Origin: Campanula takesimana
Lineage: Eukaryota; Streptophyta; Magnoliopsida; Asterales; Campanulaceae
Reading direction: 5' to 3'
Assembly (NCBI GenBank): GCA_026119855.1
Contig: JAOWBW010000439.1
Location: 558,001-622,000 of the forward strand
Length of the DNA stretch: 64,000 bases
The position numbers were made by a program, and so were the translations under genes. Shown here one piece after another: positions 11,701-22,399 of this stretch. The notes under the pieces are model-generated. The model saw only the letters and a program-made list of their open reading frames with translations. It did no database searches and had not been told where the DNA came from. The stretch's first letter is position 1. Each line of letters opens with the position of its first letter.

Positions 11701-12021
11701 AAATTTCTAGAAATCAAGAGAAATTAAAAAAAGGGGGGGGGGACTTTCTACTAAACCCAGATGATGCAAAAATTGCAAATAAACTCTTAGAATCATATGA
11801 ACTCACATTTGAGATGTATAGAGATGATTTAGAACATAAACCGAGCAAAATCTTGAGCAAAGAAATTAATAAAATCGAGAATAAGATAAGAATATGAAAA
11901 GTTTTTGATAAACCCACTAAAAACACAAAATCTTAAGCAATGGAAATCATACCATTCTAGCTGATAGAGATGAGGGAGTGAGAGATGATGATTTTTTGTG
12001 AGATTTATCAACTGGGGCCAT
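8765..12021 (-). CDS. Third gene (env-position ORF) of the minus Copia element, two exons, one nonsense codon
   Basis: Exon 1 is 12021-11953 (23 codons, starts MAPVDK, ends SARM with ATG|GTATG). The intron 11952-11279 ends TTTTTTTCAG. Exon 2 runs 11278-8765 in one phase-0 frame, interrupted only by a TGA at 10531-10529. Product about 860 residues: a conserved N-terminal domain (GSGILPFFTFDQDFHVPALV, later EFDEVMYHISHLVGHSINCK), then a Lys/Pro/Ser-rich and acidic region (poly-Asp runs), then a predicted coiled coil near the C-terminus (ELKKVKFSMEKEVDVAIKASL). No membrane segment is evident. The plus-strand element encodes a clear homologue with the same exon structure at 59403-62720. SIRE-type elements carry an env-like ORF at this position; function here is unknown. 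GACCGC words occur inside the coding sequence. Confidence 0.75.
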
Positions 12022-12160
12022 GAAATTTATAGATAAATAGAGAAAGAGAGACGGATAGAAAGTGAGAGAGTTTTAGAGAGAGAAAGTGTAGAGAGAGAAA
12101 GAGTCAGAGAGAGTGGAAAGAGAGATAGTGGGAAGGGGTATATAGGCGGTTATGGGGAGT
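12022..12160 (-). promoter_or_regulatory. Putative internal promoter of the third gene (TATA and TC-rich leader)
   Basis: On the minus strand CCTATATACC (TATATA at 12144-12139) lies 118 bases before the exon 1 ATG, followed by a long CTCTCT-type leader to 12022. The same arrangement precedes the homologous gene at 59209-59402. An inverted CCAAT box (12238-12242) lies further upstream. Promoter activity is inferred. Confidence 0.55.
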
Positions 12161-12675
12161 GAGAAGGTGGAAAAGTGGGAAGTTAACTCTGCAAATCAGT
12201 ATTTGACAGAAAAGAGTCCTTTTGTATTTGAGTGAGAACCAATGACGGCAGAGCAATAATATAATAATGATTTGAATTAAATAAATACGAGGGAAAATTG
12301 AAAATTACCTTTATACCCTTAAAGTCAAAGCATCACAACTCCTAAATATCTTAAGGCAGAATACTTACCTGGAATCCATACGTGCGGTAAGTGATGAAGA
12401 TTGGTTATCGTAGAGTGAGTACTTCTTCGATTTCCCATACGGTCAACACTATACGGTAGACATGAGTGATGACCAAACTTCATGCGGTTAGCACCTAGCG
12501 GTCAACTTCATGCGGTAGGCATGATTTGTAGCACAGACTTGTGCGGTCAACATCAAACGGTCGCCACTGGCGGTCAACTGATGTTGAGGTAAGGGACTTT
12601 CAATTTTTGTACCAGCTTATTTAGAGAGACTTGGAGAAACCAAAACATTAGTACATAAATCATAAGGACAGGATT
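12161..12675 (-). other. Noncoding spacer between RNase H and the third gene
   Basis: No open frame. Contains a cluster of TGCGGTA/CGGTCAAC words at 12382-12580, the densest noncoding cluster outside the LTRs. Confidence 0.55.
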
Positions 12676-15545
12676 TTAAAGTTTGAGCATACTCATTTCT
12701 CCTCTGAGAAACCTAAATCTCTTGGAATCCAATACCTTGGTGAGAATGTCTGCAATTTGATTGTCAGTACTCACATACTCTAGATGAATGTTACTTTTTT
12801 TCCACATGATCCTTGAGAAAATGGTATTTGATATTAATATGTTTGGTCTTCGAATGCATGACGGGATTGTTGGACACAGCAATGGTAGATGTATTGTCAC
12901 AATAGATTGGACAATTTTTTTCGTTGATTCCATAGTCGACCAATTGTTGTTTCATCCAAAGCACTTGGCAGCAGCAGCTTCCAGCAGCTATATATTCAGC
13001 TTCAGTGGTAGATACGGAAACTGATGCTTGTTTCTTGCTAGCCCATAAGACGAGTCGATTTCCAAGGAAATGACAAGTTCCACTTGTGCTTTTCCTGTCG
13101 ATGGTACATGCTGCATAGTCTGCATCTAAGTAACCTATAAGATCAAAATTCGAATCTTTGGAATACCAAAGTCCAAGGTTAATAGTCCCAGATAAATATC
13201 GAATAATACGTTTTACAGCAATAAGATGTGCTTCTCGAGGATCCACTTGATAGCGATCACAAACACAAACACTAAACATGATATCGGGCCTACTAGCAGT
13301 TAAGTAGAGAAGAGAGCCAATCATACCTCGATACAAGGTTTGATCAACCTTTTTACTTTTTAAGTCTTTATCTAACTTATTTCCAACAGCCATAGGAGTG
13401 TCGTATGCTTTTGCATTATTAAGTCCAAATTTCTTTATGAGATCTTTTGTGTACTTGCTTGGTTGAGGAAGATGCCTTCAGCACATTGTTTAATTTGTAG
13501 CCCAATGAAGAATGTTAATTCTCCCATCATTCTCATCTTAAATTTGCTTTTCATTAACATGCCCGTGGAGCTTGTTTGATTCCATACAAAGCCTTTTGAA
13601 GCTTGTAGACATGATGTGGAAATTTTGGATCTTCAAATCCGGGCGGTTGAGCGACATAGACGGTTTCTTGAAGTTCGCCGTTGAGAAATGCACTCTTCAC
13701 ATCCATTTGATAAAGCTTGAATATTTTGTAAGAGGCGTATGCTAAAAATATACTTATAGCTTCAAGTCGTGCAACGGGGACAAAAGTTTCATCATAATCA
13801 ATGCCTTCTTCTTGTCTATATCCTTGTGCGACCAACCGAGCTTTGTTTCTTGTTATGGTTCCATTCTCATCTATCTTATTTCTAAACACCCACTTTGTAC
13901 CAATCACCCCTTGATCCTTAGGTCGTGGAACTAAGTTCCAAACTTTACATCTTTCAAATTGGTTGAGCTCTTCTTGCATAGCAACAACCCAACTTGAGTC
14001 TTAGAGTGCTTCATCAACTTTCTTGGGTTCAACTTGAGATATGAATGCGGTAAGAGCATCATAATTTGATCGTATTGTTCGAACACCAGAATGTAGGTCA
14101 CCAATGATATTCTAAATTGGGTGATCTCTGACCTTGCGCACTTCATGTGGTAGGTCTGGTTGAGTTGATGGTTGTTGTAAATCTTCTAGTGGTACATCAT
14201 TTGAGCCATACCAATCATAGGTAAGTTGAGGGATTGGTTCTTCCACATTTATGGGTGTTTCAACTTCAACTCCATTTGAGGTAGCAGCAGATGTGCTAGC
14301 TTCTGGTGCTTTATGAGAGGTAGATGGAGGTGCAGTTGATGTAGATGAGTTTGCTTGAGTTGATTGATTTTTGTGGTTGAGTTGTACCTTCATCAGCCTT
14401 AGGAGCAAATTTACCTTGATGTTCTTTACCGTTGTAGAGTATAAAGCATTTGCATCCAAATATCTTGAAGTATGCTATATTGGGGGTTCTTCCTCTCCAA
14501 AGTTCATAAGGAGTTTTGTTGTAGGTCTTGTTGATGAGAGATCGATTTTGAGTGAAGCAAACTGTGTTTTGACGGATTCAGCCCAAAAATATTGAGGTAG
14601 CTTCGATTCAGCAATCATCGTCTTTCCTGCCTCTATCAACGTTCTGTTCTTTCTTTCCACAACACCATTTTGTTGTGGAACTCCAGCAGCTAAGAAGTTG
14701 TGGTCGATACCGTGGTCGTCACAGTATTGAGCAACGCCGTTGTTTTTTAATTCTGTTCCGTTGTCGGATCGAACACTAATGAGGTCATTTTCTTTTTGGG
14801 TTTGGAGCTGTCTAAAGAGCGTGGTCAATACTTGAATAATCGCTACCACCACTAGTGTATATCTATTTCCTCTAATACTTACGGTAGTGATAGGTCCAAA
14901 TAAATCCATATGTAGTAGCTGCAAACATTTTGAAGTTGACGGAGTCGTCTTGCTGGAGAAAGACGATTTTGGTTGTTTTCCCAGTTGACATGCTTAGCAC
15001 TTTTCATCGTGGTGATCAGCTACCTTGGGTAGACCACGAACTAGATTTTCTCTACCAATCTTGGAGAGATACTTGAAGTTCAAGGGACTTAGTCGTTTAT
15101 GCCAAAGCCAACTATTTTCACTAACATTCTTTGCTACAAAACAGAGATTTGAAGAAATACAAGTAGAATTGAAATCAACAATGTAAACATTTTTCTTACG
15201 AATCCCTTTTAGCAAAGTGACGCCGGAGTTTCCATCCTTGATAATACAATGAGTTGAAGTGAAGTGGCATTGCAATCCTTTCTCGCAAAATTGTGAGATT
15301 GAGAGAAGATTGTGTTTTAGACCGGTAACTAGAGAAATATCTTGGATTGTTATTTTTCCTTTTCTGATGACTCCATAACCGATGGTCTTTCCTTTGCCGT
15401 TGTCGCCAAAAGTAACTGCTGGACCTTTTTCATTTCGGATACTTTCCAATAGATTGATATCTCCAGTCATATGCCTTGAGCATCTACTGTCGAGATAGCA
15501 TAAACTTGTAGCTTCATTGGAGTGACCAGCCATAAGGCAAAGGAC
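12676..15545 (-). pseudogene. Copia pol: protease, integrase, reverse transcriptase, RNase H, with deletions
   Basis: From 15545 downward: protease YLDSRCSRHMTGD (Arg replaces the Gly of the D-S-G triad), GAG-pre-integrase LWHKRLSPLNFKYL, integrase with RSDNGTELKNNG and QQNGVVERKNR, reverse transcriptase N-half with MDVKSAFLNG and KQAPRAC, then RNase H with SADYAACTIDRKS-like and STTEAEYIAA motifs ending at 12676. Compared with the plus-strand element, integrase lacks the segment after YTLVVV (near 14843), the integrase C-terminus is shortened near 14400, and about 170 bp are missing at 13554, removing the YVDD catalytic motif. Several frameshifts are also present. The product would be inactive. 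Confidence 0.88.
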
Positions 15546-15681
15546 CTACAAAATAAACATTTAAGATCGAGGTCCCCTTTATTATTTTGGGTCCTAAAGA
15601 TTAGCAGATTTTGACAACCCACATTTGCCTCATAGAAGGTGGTTTAAACCTTCTAGGATTGGGTGTGAATCTTAAAAGACA

Positions 15682-17876
15682 TTAATTAGCCTTGTGACCA
15701 TAATCATCATACACAGAACAATGGTGGAAGCCACCCAACTGAGGGTTAACAAACTTCGTCGAAGTCTTCAGCACAACATCATTTACTGGTATAGATGAGG
15801 TCGCCCTTACAAAATTCATCCTCTTGAACTTTGCCGCCTTGCCGCTACCTGCGGTCGCTGGTTTCCATGCGGTTGCCAGCTTCCTTGGTGCGGTCGACTG
15901 ACCTCGCGGCAAGTACATGCGGTCGGGAAACTCAGCAACCTTGCTGGTGCTTGCCGCAGCAGCAGGTTCATCCATGGCAATACCTTTCAACTTTGCCTTG
16001 CCAGTTTGTTTCTTAGGGTAGACATAATTGAACACTAGTTTCTTCTTTGGTTCTTGTCCTACACCCTTTGACACATGATGTTTAGCCTTCGAATCTTCCA
16101 AAGTTTGCTGGGTAAATTTCTCATCTCTTTCACAACAAGATGCACATTTAAAGTTGTCACTAGTTTGGAACCCCAAGCCTTCTTTATCACCACTAGACTT
16201 TTGGGATTCTAGTATTTATTCCATAGTGACACGAGAATTGGTCCACTTATTAGTGATCTGTTTAAGGTCGTTTATCTCAGCAACCAATTCATCGTTCTTA
16301 ACTTTAAATACGGCATTTTGTTCTTCTAAGAAACGGTTTCGATTAGTAAGAGGAGTCATGCTCTTGATCTGCTCCTTAAGGAGGGTGAGTTCAGATCTTA
16401 GTAGAGTTTTCTCCGTCTTAACCTGGGAAATCTCTTCAGTTGAAAGTGCTAAAGCTTCCTTCATGCCAGAAAACTTACTAATTACCTGTTCAGCTTTCAA
16501 AAACATCTTTTCTTGTTCGTCGGGGAAAATGTCAAACTTGACTTGAGGAGTGGTAAGCAGAACTTCCTTCACTTTGGGATTGTGTAGAGCCTTCATTGCT
16601 GCACTTACATGATATCTAGAAAATAGAAGATCGCCATTCTTTTGAACTGGAGTTAGGAATCCTTTTTTAGCAAGTTCATCGGCCGTATAGCTTATCCGTT
16701 TAGGTTTTGCATTTGGTGAGCGACGATTTTGATTATCATCCTCATCATCGGAATGAATGACCAAACAAATGTGACCTTCTTCAGAATCCTCGTCGCTTTC
16801 ATCAGAATCTGACTCTATCCAGGTAGCTAATTCTTTTGTGGCAGAGTCCTCTTCAGCGACCATTCCCTTTTGCTTTGAATATCTCGGAGTGAAGTTGATT
16901 TTCTTCTTCATGTACTCGAATTTGGGAATTGGGCATTCTGATGCGAAATGACCAGGTTTCCTGCAATTAAAACAAACGAGATCCTCTTTGTTCTTTGAGA
17001 AGTTAGAGTACTCTTTCTTATTTGTTGAGCTGCTCCTTGAGAACCTTGCTGGAGCCTTGCTTGATGATCCGGGCCTTGCTGATTTTCTAAAATTTTGAAA
17101 TCTTTTCACGAACATAGCAAAGTCAGCATCGTCCATATCTAGTAACTCAGATGTGGAGATTTTTGGATCTTCTTCCTCGATCACTTCTTCCTTTTTAGCG
17201 ACCAATGACAAGTTTTTTGTTTTTCCTTCCATCTCTTCAATGTTGTGGAGCTTGATATCAAAAACCTTGAGGTTGGCATAGAGGCTTCTGAGTGACATAT
17301 CATCTAGTAACTTGGTATCTTGTGAAGATATTGAGAACTAGGAGCGGCTAGAAAATTAACATTGATTTCTTTCTTGGTAAGCTTCTTTCCAAGTGCGGTG
17401 TAAGTAATCACGATCTCACAATAACGATCATAAGTGGCTCTAAGTGATTCACCAGGGATTTTAGCAAAGTTATTGAATCTTCATTGAATAGCAAACTTTT
17501 TGCTTTCTTTGCAAGCTTGATCTCCCTCGATGTAATCTTCAATTGCATCCCAAAGTTCTTTTGTGGTAGCACATTCCATGATTTGTCGACGCTGAGATAT
17601 ACTTAAAGTACTTAGGAGTATGCTCTTAGCTTTCACATCCATTCCAACCAGTCTTTTCTCTTCATCGGTCCATTCAGCTTTTGGTTTCTTGATTGACGGT
17701 ATGTCTGCATTGGTTTTTGGATTCGGATTCGCTTTCATTGGGAAGTATGGTCCAATGGTAAGACAATCATCAAGTTGCTCGTCCATGGAGTAGAACTGAG
17801 TTAGAATGCTGTGCTTCCAAACGTCAAAGTTATCTTCCTCGAACGCTGGAACGTGAGTGAAATTAACCGTTGCCAT
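15682..17876 (-). pseudogene. Copia gag with zinc knuckle, broken by frameshift and nonsense codons
   Basis: ATG at 17876 begins MATVNFTHVPAFEEDNFDVWK, a DUF4219/UBN2-type gag start, open to 17481. After a frame change it continues 17298-16216 with zinc knuckle CFNCRKPGHFASEC (about 16978-16935) and a coiled-coil-like segment (TLLRSELTLLKEQIKSM). A TAA at 16216 replaces the CAA found in the plus-strand homologue, and the frame continues to 15682. A second knuckle that is intact in the plus element (CVVCDSLGHKAAEC) is degenerate here (CSVYDDYGHKAN). Several TGCGGTC words fall in the 15840-15930 linker. Broken structural protein of a virus-like particle. Confidence 0.85.
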
Positions 17877-17951
17877 AGTTTTCTGACTTGCAATTTTGAA
17901 TCGGCACCCAAGCTGTTAAGCTTGAAAAACAAAAGTTTTATGAAGGTGTTT

Positions 17952-17963
17952 GCTCTGATACCA
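17952..17963 (-). other. Primer binding site, tRNA-iMet
   Basis: Minus strand TGGTATCAGAGC lies two bases inside the 5' LTR, the standard Copia primer site. Confidence 0.9.
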
Positions 17964-17965
17964 CT

Positions 17966-19531
17966 TGTTGGTCCCAAAGACACAACAAGGGTATGAAAAG
18001 AGGCTAGAGGGGGGGGGGGTAAATAGCCCATTTAAAATTATCAACCCTTTTTCAAAAATTCAACCTTATGCTTACTATTGAGTTTCGTGGTCAAGTAAAA
18101 ACCACTAATTCAAAGTAAAATGCACAGCGGAAGTTTTCGATAAAAACGAGGTAGAGTTGGTTTTGAAGTTAAAACAACTAGGTAAGCAGATAAAGCGGTC
18201 GGCAATATTGCGGTCGCCAAAGATAAGTGAACTGAAAAGTTGATCTGCGGTAAGGGCAATGCGGCAAGCAGTGCGGTAACCTTGCGGTCGGCGATTTGCG
18301 GTTAGCAAGGTTACAGACTAGGTAGGTTGAAAATAAAAGTTTGTGTCTGAGAGTTTTGGTAAAATGATAAGGACTCAGAAGTAGTAACTAAAGCAATAGG
18401 CAAGCAACAAACACAATTCACAGAAGTTTGAATATCTGTAAAGATCAACACACTAAATGACAAACAAAATTAATATGAACAATAAAACAATTGCATAAAG
18501 TAAATTTGCAGAATGTAAATGACACGATGATTTGAAAAGGTTCGATCTGTTAAAAGATCTACGTCCTTTACCAAGATGGTCAGTCTTAGATTTTGAATGG
18601 AGGTTATATTGATTCTTCTTGAGTACAAATTACAAAGATGAAGTATTGAATCAACACCTACTTTCTATGAAGAACGAATCCTAGACTTAGACCTGTGTAT
18701 CCCTAATGATGCAATCTATGTGATTGATCAATCGGAATATGTGTGTGTAAGAATCAATAGCTCTATGTAATCTATATGATTGAGAGCCTAATGAATCTTT
18801 AAGTGTTGCTGGGCTTGAGATTTGATGATCTTGAAGGTTGCTGGAGAACTTTGAAGATTTGAGGCGAAGGCTTGAAGATTCAAATGATTCTGGAAATCTT
18901 GAGTATGATCTTCAATCACCAAGAATTTTGACAGCAATTTCTCTCTTTGAATCTCAGCACACTTTCAATAAAGAAAGTAAGGACTATTTATAGCCTTGGG
19001 TGAGAGAGATAGCTGTTAGAAGATGATGAGCTGGAGCATTCTGATTGGAGCTCACATATTTGTCTTCTAGTTGCAGAAGTTAGTGGTCCACATGTACTAT
19101 CTTGTACGACCAAATTCAAATTTGAATTTGCAACGTTTAAATCAAACTTGTCTTTTCTTGGTTGTGCGGTAGCCAAGGTCTGCGGTCGATAAATGTCATG
19201 CGGTCACCTTGCAATAGCATGGTTCATGTGGTTACCAAGACCGTGCGGTCGACTAGTGCGGTCGCCTATAGATATTGCGGTCGCTTATCTGTGCGGTCAC
19301 AAGATGAGATATGCAGACTTGGCCATTTTCACCATATCAGCAGCAGCAGCATTTCTTCAAAATTTGAGGGGCTGATCTTCTAAGCCTAGCTAAACTAACT
19401 AAAAATGGACTTAACTAATGAAGTTATAAAACTTCTTACAATAAATCCTAAAGTCCATAAAAAGTAAAACAAGGTTATGGGATCAATCAAATCTAGGTAA
19501 TAGGAGTGGTTTATAATATGCATACCCAACA
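17966..19531 (-). repeat. 5' LTR of the minus-strand Copia element
   Basis: TGTTGGTCCC at 17966 to TACCCAACA at 19531, 1566 bp; without the MITE it is the same length as its partner. Shares TGCGGTC clusters at 18190-18300 and 19160-19305. Confidence 0.93.
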
Positions 19532-19536
19532 GCCAC

Positions 19537-20591
19537 CTATGTTATTAAGGGAACATAAGAAAAACCTAAAGAAATAGCTTATTTTATATTACGAAACCAA
19601 AGATTCGGGAAGAGAAGGGTTCGGGGGTTAGGTGACGGAGTGGGAAGTACTTAAACACCCACTCCGCCCCGCTTACGCGGGTCTTGCTACTAAAGGTGTT
19701 CTAATGCTAAAAAATCCTTCAATTTATATGAGAAATGTGCTAACAATTACAAGGGAAAGGAAAGGGAAATAAAAGATAAATTGTTTTATTGATTAATTTA
19801 AGCTAAAGATTACATTAAGAGAAGAAGAGTAAATTGAAGTAAAGATTGAAATGTAGGGATATGACCTTAACCAACTTTAATGTAGTAAAGTGGTCATTTA
19901 GTCATGTCCCATTGATATGGATTGCATACATTGACTAAGACATGTAAAATAAGAGAAGAAAAGAGGTAAAATTGTACCTTAAGAAAGAGGACCTCAAACT
20001 TGGTGAGAAATTGGTGTTTGTTGTAGAGAAGTTGTTGTGTAGAAATTTGTGTAGAGTTTTGTTGTTAAGGTCAAATAAAGAAAATCAAATAATAAAGAGA
20101 GAGTCCTTTTCTAAGGTAGAAATGATAGGTTTAAATAGGTGGAGAAAGGAGGGAAAGAAGCTTTTCTAACCAATAAGAAAATAAAGAAAATCAAATAATA
20201 TAAAGATCAAATATTTTGTTTTAGGGAAAATGCTAGAATATGGGATTTATGAGTTATGGAATAAAGGGGGGATGATCTTGGATGTAAAAAGAGGTTTTTG
20301 TGATCAAGAAGAAGGAGGGAAAAGACTGCAATCCGTAACTGCCAAAATGGGAAGCGCGCGAGTCCAGCTTTAGGGGAAAGACGCGTGCGCAGCCCACAAA
20401 CAGTGCCGGAGGCGCCCGCGGGTGATAAATGACAGAAATGACTCTAAAAGTTAACTCTGTTATGCAGTTTAGTCCAAAACTAACGGAACCAGTTAGGAAC
20501 TTAACTGAAGTAACAGAAATTAACGAAAATAAGTTAAATAAAAATACTATGTATGCAATCGGGGTGAGAGGTCCAAGGCGGGGTGTCTACA
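19537..20591. repeat. Right part of the interrupted solo LTR
   Basis: Continues 6320-6408 after the nested Copia element and ends GGGTGTCTACA. Short open frames within it have no recognisable content. Confidence 0.75.
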
Positions 20592-21395
20592 CCTATATGT
20601 AAGGGTGGGGGAAAAGACTAAAAGGTTTAAATATAAACTACTTTTGAAATGAAACCATTTCTCAAGAATAGAGAATGCGAAACAACTCACAAGTTTGCCG
20701 CGAAAGGAGTCTACTACATGAATATGACCATCCATTGTTGTCAACAGAATAAGTCTACCATCATTACTAAATTTGACAGCATTTGCATATGATAGATCTC
20801 CTCCAACTGAGATTGTGTCAAAAGGACCCTGGACGAAGTCAAATTGCAAGAAAGCGCCAATAAGCAGTTTACCCTTGCATAGATGAAACAACTGTGGCAA
20901 TACGCCTTCCTTGATACATTGATGTCTCAGGAGTCTAACCTTTTCGTACTTACGAGAATCAAACATTCTTATGCATCCACCAAACGCAACTGCAAAGATA
21001 AGCCCTTGGTCATCGTATGATGTAGCTGGTCTTCCTTGTACACGCAAAAGGCCCTAATTCCAGAGAATAGATTAGTAAGTTAATCAACAATAAATATGTC
21101 TTTCCAGATAGCATCAAGCTACCAAGAGTTCCACCTGACATTTATCAGCTCTTTGATCCAAAGCAGAACTGTCCGATCAAGCGAGCCAGAAATAAAACAT
21201 TCTCTTCTGGCACACAGGCTAAGGGAAACAACCCTGGAAATACCAGCCATACAAAGTGAAAAAAAAGGGAAAAAAAATTAGGTTAGAGAATCAACCAAGA
21301 TAACAGAGGATAAGGAATGAAATCATACCTATCACGATGACCTTTAAAGTAGCGCAAATACTTATTATCGTGCAATGAAAGAAGCCGGAGAGATT

Positions 21396-22090
21396 CTGGA
21401 AAAACGAAACAAATTAGCTTTTAAAACGAATTTGGATGGGAGAAATGATGCGCCGACGATGGGAGAAATCCAATTCTGCAGAAAACAGATTCTCCGGCGT
21501 GGTTTAACGCAAGAGAGAGAAGAAGGGTGTTTGGGCTTGTCGGTGAATTCCAGATCTGAGGTACAAAATCGGCGGACCGGTCGTCGGAAAGGGAAGGGAG
21601 GGTCGCTGGAGAGGGAAGGGAGGGGGAAGCCAGAGTGGGGAGGGTAGAGAGAGTTCTCTGGAGGTAGGAAAGGAAGAGGGAGGCGGAGGTAAAGGGAGGG
21701 TTGAACGGAGAGAAAGTAAAAGACAGAGAGAGAGAGTGAAGGGTTTTACCGGAGGATGAGGGAGGGCGCCGGAGAGAGAAGGGAGGGTAGAGTGACTTCG
21801 CTGGAGGTGATAGAGGTGCTTTGCCGGAGCTGGGGGAGGGGTTGCCGTAGATTGGAACGCCGAGGGATCACGTTTAGAGAGAGAAACAGGTGTGTGGGTT
21901 TGTGCGTTGAATGAGGGGAGAGGGGAGGGTTTTATTTGGATAAGGGGTAGATTCGGGATTTAACAATTCTAATGGACTAATTGGTAAATGAAAATATTAG
22001 TTTGGACTAGGTGGTAAACACAAATATTGGCTTGGACTAGGTGGTAGTTTTGGTTAGGACTGAGGATTAGGTGGTAATTTTCTCTATTTT
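21396..22090 (-). repeat. ACCACCTAG / CTCCGGCGACC repeat, reverse copy
   Basis: Read on the minus strand from 22085 it begins ATTACCACCTAATCCTCAG, repeats ACCACCTAGTCC twice, then becomes pyrimidine-rich with CTCCGGCG and CTCTCTC runs down to about 21400. It is the inverted counterpart of 3711-4140. It sits where upstream exons of the WD40 gene would be expected. Confidence 0.5.
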
Positions 22091-22399
22091 TTATATGAGC
22101 ATTAATAATATTGTTCGTAACAATGTTTATAATTTTGTTATTATAATTAAATTAAATTAAATATTAACAAATCTGAATAAAATCGATCATCAAAATTTAA
22201 ATTAGACAAGTTTTTAAAACTGATGATGAGGTACTCTTTCCAAATTAATTGAAAGATAAATTTTCGCACAAAATAAAATTGTTTACAAAAAGAGATAGCG
22301 TTATTTTATTAGTTGTATCGATAATAGACCTGCTACACTTTAATTAAAAGTATCAATAAAATCATGTGAGCAAGATTTTTTGATTATTTGTGCCTAATA
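22091..22399. other. AT-rich intergenic DNA, no feature seen
   Basis: No coding or repeat structure recognised apart from A/T richness. Confidence 0.5.

Larger units (their letters stand above)
6409..19531 (-). mobile_element. Sirevirus-like Copia retrotransposon with third gene, complete but defective
   Basis: Both LTRs, a primer site, polypurine tract, gag, pol and a third gene are present on the minus strand, flanked by the perfect 5-bp duplication GCCAC (6404-6408 and 19532-19536). LTRs differ by roughly 35 substitutions over 1.56 kb by eye, about 2%. Gag has frameshifts and nonsense codons, integrase has deletions and reverse transcriptase has lost its catalytic YVDD region, so it cannot move on its own. 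The element is peppered with TGCGGTC words. LTR ends and protein order match the plus-strand element at 51498-64000, a related but distinct family. Confidence 0.93.
6320..20591. mobile_element. Solo LTR (TGTAGATACC...TGTCTACA) interrupted by a Copia element
   Basis: The left part 6320-6408 begins TGTAGATACC; the right part 19537-20591 ends TGTCTACA. Removing the nested Copia element and one copy of its GCCAC duplication joins GAGTC-GCCAC-CTATG into one continuous LTR of about 1.14 kb. Flanking 5-mers are CCAAT (6315-6319) and CCTAT (20592-20596), four of five identical, a plausible target duplication. No internal region or second LTR is present, so it is a solo LTR. It includes the GTTCGGGGGTTAGGTGACGG / CACCCACTCCGCCCC region at 19618-19674. 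Orientation not determined. Confidence 0.8.
6231..21395 (-). pseudogene. SWD2/WDR82-like WD40 gene (S2Lb type, COMPASS subunit), split by LTR elements
   Basis: Minus-strand exons visible by eye: 21395-21329 (ESLRLLSLHDNKYLRYFKGH), 21233-21135, 21053-20940, 20828-20691 and 6315-6231 (STFNVKPV...MFVISG). Donor/acceptor pairs and phases join well. Typical family words are SGSLDRTVLLW, RVQGRPATSYDDQGL, GGDLSYANAVKFSNDGR and TTMDGHIHVVDSFRG. The family is a WD40 subunit of the histone H3K4 methyltransferase (COMPASS) in the nucleus. Defects: (1) a solo LTR sits exactly at the acceptor of the last exon; (2) one G is missing near 21158 in the exon encoding DRTVLLW, shifting the frame; (3) 5' exons before 21395 and 3' exons beyond 6231 are not seen. 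Family assignment is strong; loss of function is inferred. Confidence 0.85.
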
